Shown here piece after piece: positions 9,531-21,779 of a DNA stretch of 64,000 bases; within the stretch, counting starts at the first letter, position 1, and every line of letters begins with the position of its first letter. This stretch comes from Haematococcus lacustris (lineage: Eukaryota > Chlorophyta > Chlorophyceae > Chlamydomonadales > Haematococcaceae): assembly GCA_030144725.1 (NCBI GenBank), contig JASKMD010000031.1, forward strand, positions 3,879,852 through 3,943,851, given 5' to 3'. The translations under genes were made by a program, and so were the position numbers. The notes under the pieces are model-generated. The model was given only the letters and a program-made list of their open reading frames with translations, was not told the origin of the DNA and did not search any database.

Positions 9531-10403
9531 TACTCCTATCACATGTCTTAGTGCACCATCACCCCGAGACACCTCCCTATGGGAATGCTAAGCATATGCA
9601 TTAATGCATCAACGACTTGCAACACCTCCGCATAAGGTGACAAGGTGACAACACCATACAACACTAACAACAACACCAACACCAACACCAACAACACCAC
9701 ACCACACCATGGTGACAACACAAGAACACAACGACACACCACACCACACCACACCACAATGACAACACAACAACATCGCAACAAGGCGGCAAGATGACAA
9801 CGAGGACGCTACAACAAGGGTGATGGTACACTCTCCTAGGCTCCTCTTAGGCTCCTCTTACGTGCTCCCGCTATCCTTGACCCACCACACTACCATTGAC
9901 GCCCACCTACCACACCTACACATATGCCATGTCGCACAACAAGCACGGGCTGACAACCACCCAAGTGCTCCACCATCCAGCTATCGTCCCCTTTGGAGAG
10001 GGATGGGTAGGGTCATTGCGGTGTGTGTGCTTGGCATGGCCAGGGTGGGCTGGGTGGGCTGCTACTACTGGATCCCACTCCAAGCTGCCCGCTCCGTGTT
10101 GCCCGCTCCAGATTGCTACGCCAAGGGTAGGGTAGGGAGAGGGCTGCTACGCCAAGGGTAGGGTAGGGAGAGGGTTGCAGCGTCGTGCGTGCGTCGTGGG
10201 GTGGGGGGTGGGAAAGGGGGGAAGTAGGTGGGGTGGCAAACTTGGAGGTGGTGGGACAGGGTAGGGAAGGGGGAAGGGGGAAGGGGGAAGGGGGGGGAAG
10301 GGGGGAGAGCTGACAGTGGGACCTGCAGTAAACAAGGAGCATCTTTGCGGTTAGGCGGGGCATAGGACCACTCATGTGCAAGGGCTAGCCACTCACACTT
10401 TGC
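9531..10403. other. gene-free AC-rich and G-rich sequence
   Basis: 9640-9780 is an AACACCACACC-type low-complexity stretch. 10116-10176 contains a tandem pair of 'GCTACGCCAAGGGTAGGGTAGGGAGAGGG' type. 10250-10310 is GGGGAA-rich. I see no convincing gene. Confidence 0.6.
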
Positions 10404-10405
10404 TA

Positions 10406-10540
10406 CACTCGTAGGAATTAGCAGCCAGGCGCCTGGACCGACTTTGGCCGTTGGGGCTGAAACTTAGCCGGTTTAGAGCTTGTAATGTACGTAATCCAAC
10501 CCAAAAGAAATCAGGCTAAAAAAGCCAAAGGCTGGAGCTA
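10406..10540 (+). repeat. left terminal inverted repeat
   Basis: It starts CACTCGTAGGAATTAGC at 10406, preceded by TA at 10404-10405, and is inversely repeated at 13076-13211. Confidence 0.8.
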
Positions 10541-10930
10541 AGTGGCTGTGTTCAGGGTGTTCAGGTCTATGTTCAGGTTGTTCAGGGTCTATGTTCAGGT
10601 TGTTCAGGTCTATGTTCAGGGTGCTCAGGTCAATGTTCAGGTTATTCAGGTCTATGTTCAGGTTGTTCAGGTCTATGTTCAGGGTGTTCAGGTCTATGTT
10701 CAGGTTATTCAGGTCTATGCTCAGGGTGCTCAGGTCCATGTTCAGGTTGCTCAGGTCTATGTTCAGGGTGTTCAGGTCTAAGTTCAGGGTGTTCATGTAT
10801 ATGTTCAGTGTGTTCAGGACTGTGGTTCAGGGTGTTCAGGTCTATGTTTAGGTTGTTCAGGTCTGTGGTTCTGGGTGTTCAGGTCTATGTTCAGGTTGTT
10901 CAGGTATATGTTCAGTGTGTTCAGGTATTC
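10541..10930 (+). repeat. subterminal GTTCAGG minisatellite, left
   Basis: Units of 15-18 bp built from TGTTCAGGTCTATGTTCAGG. The same motif occurs inverted at the other end of the element. Confidence 0.9.
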
Positions 10931-11107
10931 ATTGCTCATCAAACACCAAATATAATTGTCATGTTGTCATGAATTTATGTCAAGAACATTACATAACACC
11001 AAGTCATTGCCATGTTGTTCAGCATTGCATCAATTTGCTCTAACTTCAGGTCCCCTATCCCACTACACACGCATGTCAGACATATGGCATGATCATGCAT
11101 ACATCAC

Positions 11108-11135
11108 CTATGCCTTCCCCTTCTCCAGCATAGCC

Positions 11136-11186
<51 letters not shown>

Positions 11187-12366
11187 GCTGCTTCTGCTGC
11201 TGTTGCTGCTGCTGCTCTCGATGATGCAGCCTTTGCTGCCCTTGCTGCTGCCTTTGCCCCCTTCGTGGTCTCAGCTTCCTCTGACTTAGCTTGCAACTGT
11301 TCAGCCCGTGTCATTGCAGCTTCAGCAGCTTGGGAAGCAGCCTCTGCCATAAGTGCTGTCTCCCATTTCTTTTCCAATAACACCACGTCATTGCTGTTAG
11401 GCAAGCGTGACTCCCACCCAACCTCCCAGAGTTCATCTGTCTCCTGCCTAGTGGGGGGATGGTAGGGGCGCTTTGGCACATACTCGCCACCTGCTTCTGG
11501 CTTATGCCAGGCTGACACCTTGGGGTTGCTGTCTCGCTTGGGCTCAGTAGTGGGCTGGCACAGGCTGTCAAACCTGGTGCCAAACTCATGCACGAAGGTG
11601 GTGGTGTTGGACACAAAAGCTGTGGAGGCGTAGAAGTGAACACGCACCGAACCCGTCCCCTCTCTGCCCACATCCCCAGCGTGGATCGTATACCCACGCA
11701 TCCCCAACACCTGACCTGGCTGCAAGGTCACCCTCACCACCTCCTGTGGAGGCATGCCCTGCAGCGCAAGGTCAAGCGCTGCATCTATCTCGCCATTCTT
11801 CCCAGGCCCATTCCAGATCCGCTCAACCAGCTGCACCCACTCGTGACTCTTGGGGATGAGCAGTATGCTCACCAACTGCATGGCCATGATGAGGACCATG
11901 CCATCCCGGTCATTTGTGGACAGCTGGGGGGGGGGCAGCTGGCTGTGTCCAGCACCTGGTGCTGATGGGCTGCTGCATGCTGCTGAGGAGGGGGCTTGGG
12001 GGTGAGGTGTGGCAGCAGCTGTTGGGACAGGTGGGTGGGGCTGGTTCTGTGGGCTTGAGGGGGGGGGGGCTGACATGGTGGGCGGGGGGGGCGCCTGGGC
12101 TGCAGCATGGTTGTCTTGCTGTGCTGCAAGGGCTGCCTCTTCCGCATCCGTGAGCTCTGGCCGCACATCCACATGCAAGCACTGAGGCGGCACCAAGCAC
12201 TCTGCTGGTACCTCTGTCAGCCCCGGCTGCTTTGGGACCTTGATTCTCTGTGTGTATGGGTCATTGCATAGGATCGTGCCACCCCGGAGAGGAGAGGAGA
12301 CTAGCTGCCTGGCCCTGGCCTGGAGTCGCTGCAAGTAGGCCTTGGCCCACACCTTGGCAGCCAGAC
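11108..12366 (-). CDS. cargo gene of the CACTA-like element: possible 2OG-Fe(II)/cupin-fold protein
   Basis: From about 12366 the frame encodes VWAKAYLQRLQARARQ, an HxD-containing segment (QCLHVDVRPELTDAEEA), a Pro-rich linker and a folded domain. That domain has LQPGQVLGMRGYTIHAGD followed by GSVRVHFYAS. It ends in an Ala-rich coiled-coil tail (EAAMTRAEQLQAK, then about 30 Ala) with a stop at 11108. HxD plus a distal H with an Arg 14 residues later fits a double-stranded beta-helix dioxygenase; this is inference from motif spacing and the Pro-rich insert lies between them. The frame stays open upstream through the GTTCAGG repeats, probably intron sequence, so the first exon is unknown. The poly-Ala tract is a GCT/GCA microsatellite in frame. 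Confidence 0.5.
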
Positions 12367-13075
12367 CTGAACACACTGAACCATAGCCCTGAACACCCTG
12401 AACCACAACCTGAACACCCTGATAATAGACCTGAACACCCAGAACCACAACCTGAACACCCTGAACATAGACCTGAACACCCTGAACCACAGTCCTGAAC
12501 ACCCTGAACCACAACCTGAACACCCTGAACCACAGCCCTGAACACCCTGAACCACAGCCTGAACACCCTGAACCACAAACCTGAACACCCTGAACCATAG
12601 CCCTGAACACCCTGAACACAGACCTGAACACCCTGAACCATAGCCCTGAACACCCTGAACCACAGCCCTGAACACCCTGAACTACAGCCCTGAACACCCT
12701 GAACCACAGCCTGAACACCCTGAACACAAACCTGAACTCCTGAACCACAGCCTGAACACCCTGAACTACAACCCTGAACACCCTGAACCACAGCCCTGAA
12801 CACCCTGAACCACAGCCTGAACACCCTGAACACAAACCTGAACTCCTGAACCACAGACCAGAACACCCTGAACCATAGCCCTGAACACACTGAACACAGA
12901 CCTGAACACCCTGAACACAAACCTGAACACAATGAACCACAGCCTGAACACCCTGAACACAGACCTGAACACCCTGAACACCAGCCCTGAACACCCTGAA
13001 CTAAAACACTGAACACCCTGATCAAAAAAACCTGAACACCCTGAACACAAACCTGAACACCCTGAAAGATGCCAC
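12367..13075 (-). repeat. subterminal GTTCAGG minisatellite, right
   Basis: On the plus strand it reads CCTGAACACCCTGAACCACAG with many variants. It is inverted relative to 10541-10930. On the minus strand it is open in more than one frame, which creates false VQGVQV protein repeats. Confidence 0.9.
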
Positions 13076-13211
13076 ACAGCCCCACCCTTACATTTATTTG
13101 ACCGGATTCTTTTTGGGTTGGTTTGCTTACATCACAAGCTACTAATGGACAAGTTTTCAGCCAAAACTACGAAAGTCGGTCTTGGCGCCTGGCTGCTAAT
13201 TCCTACGAGTG
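13076..13211 (-). repeat. right terminal inverted repeat
   Basis: Its reverse complement begins CACTCGTAGGAATTAGCAGC and it is followed by TA at 13212-13213. It matches 10406 inward. Confidence 0.8.
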
Positions 13212-13314
13212 TAGCGCCACTTCTATACCTACCTGGCAGCGCCTCCATGGCTGCAGCTCCTCGCTGCTCCTGCGCTCCATGCGCCTGCTTCTTGTGGTAG
13301 GGTGATGGAGGAGG

Positions 13315-14038
<724 letters not shown>

Positions 14039-14083
14039 GGAACCACACCACACCACACCACAACACACCACACCACAGTTCTG

Positions 14084-14700
14084 GGTTGGGCTGGGCTGGG
14101 CTGGGCTGGGCTGGGCTGGGCTGGGCTGGGCTGGGCTGGGCTGGGCTGGGCTGGGCTGGGCTGGGCTGGGCTGGGCTGGGCTGGGCTGGGCTGGGCTGGG
14201 CTGGGCTGGGCTGGGCTGGGCTGGGCTGGGCTGGGCTGGGCTGGGCTGGGCTGGGCTGGGCTGGGCTGGGCTGGGCTGGGCTGGGCTGGGCTGGGCTGGG
14301 CTGGGCTGGGCTGGGCTGGGCTGGGCTGGGCTGGGCTGGGCTGGGCTGGGCTGGGCTGGGCTGGGCTGGGCTGGGCTGGGCTGGGCTGGGCTGGGCTGGG
14401 CTGGGCTGGGCTGGGCTGGGCTGGGCTGGGCTGGGCTGGGCTGGGCTGGGCTGGGCTGGGCTGGGCTGGGCTGGGCTGGGCTGGGCTGGGCTGGGCTGGG
14501 CTGGGCTGGGCTGGGCTGGGCTGGGCTGGGCTGGGCTGGGCTGGGCTGGGCTGGGCTGGGCTGGGCTGGGCTGGGCTGGGCTGGGCTGGGCTGGGCTGGG
14601 CTGGGCTGGGCTGGGCTGGGCTGGGCTGGGCTGGGCTGGGCTGGGCTGGGCTGGGCTGGGCTGGACTGGGCTGGGCTGGGCTGGGCTGGGCTGGGCTGGG
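14084..14700. repeat. GGGCT pentamer satellite, second locus
   Basis: About 123 copies of the same pentamer and orientation as 3286-3957, with one GGACT variant near 14664. It follows a CACACCACACCACA stretch. Confidence 0.98.
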
Positions 14701-15467
14701 GGGTACGGTAGGGAAGGGGCTTTTGTCTCCTCGCTGCTTCTAGCTGCTGCTCTACACCATTGCAGCCTTGCCTGCAATCACCAAGCATACTACACATGTG
14801 ATGCTTATGGTCAAGGCTGTTGCCACACTCCTGGCAAGCATGGCAAGCCTATGCTGATGCCACACACCTGTTGCTTTGAGTCATGCCATGTAGTTGTAGC
14901 TGTTGTTGTGCTCTTGAAGTGTTTGACAACAAGACAAGACATGCTGAACATTTGCTGCACCTCGAGGTTGCACCTCCTAACTGCTCCGAGTGCTTATCCG
15001 CCCCACCGCTGTGCGCTTTCCCCTTCTCCTCCGATCTTATCGCCGCGCCTCCTGGCTACGACTTGTTTTGCTATCTCACTTGCACAAGCAGCGCATGACA
15101 CATTGACACGCGCATGACACATTGCGATCGCACCTGTGTAGTCTTTGTCTCTTGCTTCCCTTACTCCACCGATCCGCGCCTCCCTTGCTCCTCCGATCCG
15201 ACTGCTTATCGCCGCGCCTCCTGGCTACGACTTGTTAATGTATCTTCTGGCTCCTAGTCGCACTTCCTCTTTGTGACTGGTCGCAGATGCCTGCGAGGCT
15301 GGAGGCTGATAGTGGCCGGGATGGGGGCTACTTCGCGAAGTCGCGGCCTTAAGCCTAGTTGTGAGGCTACTCGTAGCTGATCGTGGCTCCTTTGAGGATT
15401 GGTCTTAGTGTGCATGCGGTTTGGCTGCATGGTACTTCAAATGCCGAGGTGTGCGTCTGCACAGATT
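14701..15467. other. unrecognised sequence with a short internal duplication
   Basis: A plus-strand frame at about 14738-14930 is rich in Cys and His ([17 protein letters not shown]), but I cannot place it in a family. The block CTTATCGCCGCGCCTCCTGG...GACTTGTT occurs twice, near 15035 and 15205. Confidence 0.4.
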
Positions 15468-15469
15468 AT

Positions 15470-15920
15470 CGCCATCTGTACAGATAAATACCCCCGGGAA
15501 TCTGTACAGAAACACCTCCTGCCATCTGTACAGATTCCACTTGTCGACATCTGTACAGATTTTATCCTTGCTATCTGTACAGATTTTATCTTGGGGCATC
15601 TGTACAGATAATTATAGGTTTATCTGTACAGATGCTAATTATCGCCATCTGTACAGATAAACACCCTGGGAATCTGTACAGATAACCTCTCAATATCTGT
15701 ACAGATGTTACCTTCATGCCATCTGTACAGATTTAAATATAAATATCTGTACAGATGCACGTATCTGTACAGATATCCCAAAATAATCTGTACAGATGAC
15801 AAAAATTGGTATATGTACAGATGCAAGGAAGGAATCTGTACAGATGCCGCATATCCTTGGGGCCATCGACATGTATCTGTACAGATAACATTCCCATTAG
15901 ACGGGCATCTGTACAGATTC
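15470..15920. repeat. ATCTGTACAGAT palindrome array, right block
   Basis: About 18 copies of ATCTGTACAGAT are spaced by 20-37 bp, with spacers unrelated to those of the left block. The array ends about 195 bases before the ATG of the endonuclease frame. Confidence 0.93.
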
Positions 15921-16114
15921 TTAAAAAGGGGGGGGTACCTCGCGCGCGGATTGTTATATCTCCGCAACCGCTGCGAGTTAGGACTTCATTCAAGAGCGAG
16001 GTCCCCCTTAAACTCAACGATCTATCGTTCTATTGGGGCGGAATGTCCATCCGATGCAAAAAAGACAGTCGCGTCGGCCTTATTTATCGTGAGTGTACAC
16101 CGCAAACACCTTGA

Positions 16115-17924
16115 GATGAGTACATACCTGCACCCAGCAACAGCCTACCTACCAACCTCCAGTATCACACCTGAGGCGATCACTACAGCTATTGCAAGCA
16201 CGGGTGCGACACACACTGATGCTGTTATCTTGCTATCACACCACCATGCAACTGTCCTTAAACACACACAACAAGGTTGGTACCAGCTGGACTCATTCAA
16301 CCGTGTGCCAAAACCACTCTCCACACCTAACGACTGGGGACGCCTCCAAGGGAACTTGCTCACCATCTGCAAAGGCAACGTGAGACACACAAGGTTCATT
16401 AGGAGGGAGATCTGGATAGCGGACCCGCTGGAGGCCACCACCGCTTCAGCACTAGCAGCCCACTTCCAAGATCACACTGACCCGATAGATCTCACAGAGA
16501 TCCTCGCCACACCGCCCGAGACCACCATTGAAGCTGACAACAACACCACAATCGACACCACGCGCGGAGTTACAATAGAGGACACTCCCTTACACGAGGA
16601 ACCCGCCCGGTCGAGACAGCGCCGGGACATTCCCACTGTTACCCTCCGCCCGCCAACTCTCCAAGGCAAACCACGTATCTATCGAACCGCCACGACCTCC
16701 GATACCAACACTGGCCCGTCCACTAAGCGGGTACGAGCCACCAAGGCTCACCGCAGCGACACGCATACACAAACCCTCATGCACCGATACCTCTGCAAAC
16801 CCACTACTGGAGCCCATACCACAGGGCTAAACCCAACCATAGACAAGACACCACAAACCACGCCGGACAGCGACCCTAACACGAGCCAACACCACAACCC
16901 CCAAACCGAACTACCCCAAGCAACCCTCAATCGACAACACATCACCCTCACCACCTTCAATGTCAGAGGTCTATGCAGATCTAGAAACGAAGTCCTGGAC
17001 CTGGTGCACAAACAAAGCCCCGACATCTTAATCCTTACAGAGACTATGACCCAACCCAAAAGCAACAACCCCAGCTCTGGCTGGTTGAAGAGGGTTATGC
17101 CAAATTATACCGTCCACCGACACGAAGGCCACAGTGAGGTCCTAATCGGCATCAGACACGACCTAGCTATCCAGCTGCAAGTCACCATGCTGCCGCCGTG
17201 CATAGACGCAGATGTAAACACCCGATGCGTCATCCTCAGCCTCCACCAACAGCAAAGCGAAGAGCTCACTATCGTCGCCACGTATTGGCCCTCGGGGAAC
17301 AACGACGACGCGATCCCACTAAGGAAGAAGATGCAGGACCACATACGAACAACCGCTGGACACCTGCCCGGCTCACTCATTCTAGCGGGAGATATTAACG
17401 CCACGATGAAAGCAGAGGACCGCTCTGAACACACCGAATACCCACAAGACCAAATGATGAGGGAGTTCGCCACAGAGCTGCACCTATCCGAAGCCGACCC
17501 CGGCGACCGGGCCTGGACCTACCAGCAACCACACTGCAACAGCCGCATCGATGCCATCCTGACGCGCGATGCGAGACAAGGCCCTGGTCATCGCACGCAC
17601 GTCGATACACACGCGTACCTCAGTGACCACAGACCGCTCACCGCCACACTGACCACAACCAGACTGGGCATAGATCTAGCAGCCACACATCAACCCCTTA
17701 AACACAGCCACACCATTCTCACCACCCCAATCACAAACAAGGATAGGGAAGCATACCGGCTTGAAGTGCAACAACCCAGCTCAGGAGCCCCACAACTGCA
17801 TTTACAACTGACAGCATACCTAGCTCCCATGTACACAGACGCTATCCACTTCCTCACCACACTGGACAAGGCCAACCCACAACAACCACAGCGCTTGACA
17901 ATGGTGGCATGCCTCCCGGCTTGA
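16115..17924 (+). pseudogene. retrotransposon polyprotein second half: peptidase His-box and APE endonuclease, lacking RT
   Basis: From ATG 16115 the first 60 residues contain LSHHHATVLKHTQQGWYQLD, which parallels the His-box of the frame at 7804-8880 (GHSMAMKCINGAWYLLD). It would complete the second peptidase domain left unfinished there. A long Thr/Pro-rich linker follows, then a complete APE-type endonuclease: ITLTTFNVRGL, ILILTETM, LILAGDINATM, NSRIDAILTRD and YLSDHRPLTATL (catalytic Asn, Glu, Asp-x-Asn, Asp and terminal His). The frame ends at 17924, 41 bp before the right target-site duplication, so RT and downstream domains are absent. The open frame runs further upstream through the palindrome array, which I do not regard as coding. 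Confidence 0.75.
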
Positions 17925-17964
17925 GAAGCTGTCGACACCGCAGCCACCATGCTCACAACGCGGA

Positions 17965-18096
17965 GCAGGCAGCAGCCTTGCTGGCAGCCTTGGGACCCTG
18001 GAAGGGGGGAGTGGAGGGAGAGGCAGAGGCTGATCCCTGGCTGAGGGAGGAGGGTAGGCATGGAGTGTTGGGAGGTGGTGGTATGAGGAGGGGGCT
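17965..18096. repeat. 132-bp direct repeat, right copy (target-site duplication)
   Basis: Identical to 7686-7817. Upstream on the minus strand it continues the transposase-like frame (RPSRFATDSPLLIPPPP); downstream the frame hits a stop in the inserted DNA. Confidence 0.95.
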
Positions 18097-19804
18097 GTCA
18101 GTTGCAAAACGAGATGGCCGCATGATCATCCTGGCGGGTCTGGCAGGGGTTGGTTGGGAGGTGATGGTTGGAGATGGGGGGTTGGCTGGGGTTGGAGATG
18201 GGGGGGTGGCTGGGGCAGGGAAGCGCATGGGCAGTGCAAACTGCATGATGATGCCCAGGTTGTCCCCCTTGCTATCAAAGCCAATAGCACCAGCGCCCGC
18301 TTGAGCACACAGGCCTGTAACAAGGAGAACGATCGATCAATGGTAGTAAGCTGATTTAGGTAGCAATAACCTTGCATGGTGGAGATGAGCTTCAATAGTT
18401 TTAGCAACATGTATCATTGTAACTTCTTGGCTATCAATGTAACTCACCAGATTGATGCTTGTGGGCTTGATGACAGATGTCATCCATGGCCCGCCGCAGG
18501 GTCATGCCGCAGGGTACCCTGTCCTCCAGCTGCTGGCCTGGGAGGATGTGCAGCCCCAAAGTTCTCACGATGGCAATGACAGGTTGCACAAATGACAGGT
18601 TGCAGTCCACAAGCAATCGCAGAGCTGCTAGCGAGTACTCCACGCAGTAGCGAGCTGTGGAGTATCTTGCAACCTGTGTGTGGCACAGCTGGACTGTTGC
18701 CAGCTCGTCTTTATTATGCCGATGCTGACCTGCCCTGGGCTTGGATTCCCAATCTGCAATCAAGCGGCGTAGGACATTGATTGAGGGCCCCCTGTTCTGC
18801 ACCAGCCTGATCCGCTTGTCTTGGCTGGCAGGGAGTGACGACTGGTAGGGAGTAGGGGAGGACGGGGGTGTAGTAGGGGAGGACGGGGGTGCAGCAGCTG
18901 ACAATCTGAGGCACTCGGCTTGCTGCTCACGGCACTCAATCACCAAATCCTGACATTGAGCTTCCAAATCCAGACAACGAGCTGCTGCCTCGTCACCCTT
19001 TGCTGCCCTCTGCCGCAATGCCACGGCCTCCTCTGCCATGACAGCGTTGGCATGCTGGAGCAGCCCTAGCTGCAATGTCAATGCATGGGCAGTGCATGCT
19101 GCCAAGGCAGCCCTCTCCTCTGCTGCATAAACTGCTCCAGATGCTGCTGCTAGCACCTGCTGCTGTTGCTCCTCCAGCTGCTGCTGCTGCCCCATCAGCT
19201 GCTGCTGCTGCTCCTCCAGCTGCTGCTGCTGCTCCTCTAGCTGTTGTTGCTGCTCTATGTTTGATGTATGTGCCGCAGCAAGGCCGGCCTGGGATATAGC
19301 AACACTGTCAGCAATTGTGATAAGCAACAGCTTGCTACATGCCATCACTGAAAGCATTAGGATTCCAGGACACACCTGTAGGTCAGCAATCTCCTCAGCC
19401 GCAGCATATGGTGTCAACCGCTGGCTGGCGTTTTGTTGCTGAAGCTCCTCAATCTGGGCCTGCAGCTGCTGCTCACGCTGCTAGGATGCAGCGGCATCAG
19501 CGCCATGCTGCGTCTGGGATGCTTGCAACTCCGCCTCCAACACCTATATACATGACAACACATCAGATGGGCTGGGGTTGGGGCTGGGGCACACAGATGG
19601 GCTGGGGCAGTAGGGGCAATGCACAAGCAGCAAGGGCAGAGGGGGTGGAAGGAGCTGGGAACAGAGCCACTGAGGCCGCAGAAGCCTTACCATGAACCGG
19701 TTTGCGATGAAGCCGGCCATGCGCGTCCACGGGGCAATGCCAGCTGCAACCTGAGCTGCCATGACCGCCGATGCATTCTTACTACGCTTAGTGCGTCGGC
19801 CCAT
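17965..19804 (-). pseudogene. transposase-like gene, 5' exons (disrupted by insertion and a premature TAG)
   Basis: Four exons chain in phase: 19804-19691 (MGRRTKRSKNASAVMAAQ), 19543-19376, 19288-18448 and 18314 down to the repeat. Exon 3 encodes a Gln/Glu coiled coil (LEEQQQQLEEQQQQLMGQQ) and a helical domain ending RRAMDDICHQAHKHQ. Exon 4 has AGAIGFDSKGDNLGIIMQFA, a plausible first catalytic-Asp strand of an RNase-H-fold transposase, then a Pro-rich stretch in which the 10.1-kb insertion sits. Exon 2 has an in-frame TAG at 19483-19481 where the context (AAS*QREQQLQ) suggests a former CAG. The gene therefore carries two lesions. The hAT/DUF4371-like affiliation is tentative; it could be a host coiled-coil gene. 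Confidence 0.55.
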
Positions 19805-19878
19805 CGCTAATTATGGCCGCCAGTCTGCATCATTTGCGCCGCTGGTGAACGCTGGTGGTAGCTTGGAGGAATTAGAAC

Positions 19879-20008
19879 AACCTCTACCACTTTCGCAGCC
19901 TAGTGAGCGCGAGATGTTGGGGTGATTTAGACATGAGCATGGTAGGTATGTCTGGGTGATCTATGGGTGCTAATCCTAAGAATAACGCTATTCAAAGTGG
20001 TAGAGGTT
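19879..20008. repeat. 15-bp inverted repeat, 130 bp overall
   Basis: AACCTCTACCACTTT at 19879-19893 is repeated inverted at 19994-20008 with about 100 bp between. It may be a short MITE remnant or a hairpin. No target duplication is obvious. Confidence 0.5.
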
Positions 20009-21565
20009 CTCGGGGCACACCGCTTGCATCTCTACATGAGGTCAGCACGGCGTTTGATGCACTTCCCGCCTAGAGATTAGGTTTCAACTCACTGGAATTT
20101 CAAAAGCCTCCCAACCCGCGCAGGGCAGATATATTACACTGCAATAGCTTCCCGTGGGAGCTATGAGTATACGTCAACGCTAGGGCGCAAAAACGAGACG
20201 GATGCGCCGCAGCAACAAGCAGCAAAACGATCTCAAAAACAGCACTGCAGATTTGCATGCCGGCACCCCATCACGGCACCCCGACCGCCCGACTAGTGAC
20301 CGCTCTGCATCGCTCGTCGTTGCGGCGTTGCTGTATGCACGTGCACTACCGTCAGGGTGCAAGGAGTCACAGGTGCAAGGATACCGCGGAGGGGGGCAAG
20401 GTGGACTTTAGCCCGTCCCTCGCAGGCCAAGCTGCGGAGCACCACGCCGCAGCGGGGCGTCGCGGTCTGACCTCTTGGAGTGCAGTATACGCGACAAAAA
20501 GTGACGGTACATTTTCTCGAGCCATTTTACCTGACCTTGTGGGACCTGACTCAAAGTTGCATGCCCTAGCAGTCACCCATGCCGCAGCCTTGGCCAAGGC
20601 AAGCACTTCAGTAGCCGACTTGGTGCGGCTAGCCTCCCGAACTACTGTTCCAGGTTGGCCAGCCACTCCGGCAGCTGACCATGGTCGTAAGACCGCGTTA
20701 CTATAAGTTATACTGCTATGCTGTCAATGTAAGTTGAGCGGGCCAACCGAGACGCACATTGTTGATAGTCTCCAGCTTCATGGTTGTCATGGCTGTAGGG
20801 TGGCGTAGTGGATTTGTTACGTGTCGTTCTGTCCTCCAACAGAATGTTTCCAACACCTCACAGAGGAGGATGGCCAAGCAGCCAAACGTCAAAGCTTAGG
20901 AGGCGTAAACCAAAACCATGTACCGTGTTCTACTTGTCTTGTGATGGCACTGTACGTGATTTCAAGCATCCTCTTGGCCACACAACGTCGCCTGACTATT
21001 CTAGCTACGTCGCCCTGAAGGTTAGGCTACGCTTGCACTCCACTGTTGCTCAGGAACTGAACAGCCCGGTGGCTTCACATCAGCACAACCAACGCACATC
21101 ACGGCTCTTCCCCGCCACTCAATACACTATTAAGCATACCCCATCCACATCGTTTACCAACTGACAATGCCGTCCAAGACCGACAACTCAGCGGTGCCGT
21201 TCGCCCGGGTCTGCTACTGTGCAGCGAGTGCGAGCCTGGCTCAGTCAGCGCACGAGGAGGACCCACTCCCCGAACCATGCTGCCCAGTGCACCCCCTCCG
21301 GGGCCCTTCAAGGGCCGTAACGTCCCTGAGGGGTGCCCCATCATGGTGGGCCCTAGCTGGCCTGGGGTGCACCTTGGCCATGCCACACACTCGCCCTCTT
21401 GCTCCATGCGCTGTCCGCACGGCCTCAGCCTGGTGAGGCCCCTGGGGTCAGGGGGGGGCTCACCGGGCGTCAGGGGCCACAGCACCCAGACCCAGACTGG
21501 TGGCAGCGCCAGAAGGCCAGCCTTGGCAGCAGTCTTGCTCAAAGCAGTGCTGCTCCAATAGTGTT
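20009..21565. other. no confidently supported gene
   Basis: Several medium open frames exist on both strands, including a plus frame from ATG 20202 and a minus frame of 186 residues at 21099-21659. None shows a motif I recognise or a chain of exons that keeps phase. The second overlaps the 3' UTR region of the MsrA gene. Confidence 0.4.
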
Positions 21566-21570
21566 TTACA
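21566..21570 (-). terminator. candidate TGTAA polyadenylation signal of the MsrA gene
   Basis: TGTAA on the minus strand, about 210 bases after the MsrA stop. TGTAA is the usual poly(A) signal in volvocalean algae. The interval 21571-21779 is therefore the probable 3' UTR and should hold the SECIS element if the TGA is read as selenocysteine. Confidence 0.45.
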
Positions 21571-21779
21571 TTGTGCCCACCCTGCTCCTGCCAGTCATCT
21601 TGTTGATGTAATCCTGAGAGTGAGGCAGGGCAGTGGCAGAGCAGCAGGGCCAGGTGCATTCAGAAAGTGGGTCAGACTCAGAACACCACAAGGCAGGCTG
21701 CAGCCCAAGCCGCTCACTCCCGCCGCCCCTCTACTAACAAACAAAAAGAAATAAGCGCTTTGTTCCTTGGTGAAGTCGC

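Larger units (their letters stand above)
10406..13211. mobile_element. CACTA-like DNA transposon with long terminal inverted repeats (2.8 kb)
   Basis: The left end reads CACTCGTAGGAATTAGCAGC inward. The reverse complement of the right end is the same for the first 28 bases and remains alignable for about 100 more (CCGACTTT, GGCTGAAA, GCTTGT, CCAACCCAAAA blocks). Each end is bordered by TA. Both TIRs run into subterminal arrays of the same GTTCAGG motif in inverted orientation, a hallmark of CACTA/EnSpm elements. The only gene inside is on the minus strand and does not look like a TNP2-type transposase, so the element is probably non-autonomous or carries a captured gene. Confidence 0.75.

Noticed and set aside
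15705..16114. N-terminal extension of the endonuclease frame through the palindrome array
   Set aside because: The residues are translations of ATCTGTACAGAT repeats (ICTD, YRW patterns); coding resemblance begins at ATG 16115.
21099..21659. 186-codon minus-strand frame as a gene
   Set aside because: No recognisable motif or exon partner; it overlaps the probable 3' UTR of MsrA and may be part of an unclassified dispersed repeat.
21571..21779. SECIS element identified by eye
   Set aside because: I examined the TGA-containing stems (for example AAGATGACTGGCAGG) but none showed the full quartet, AA loop and GA closing layout with convincing pairing, so I do not claim one.
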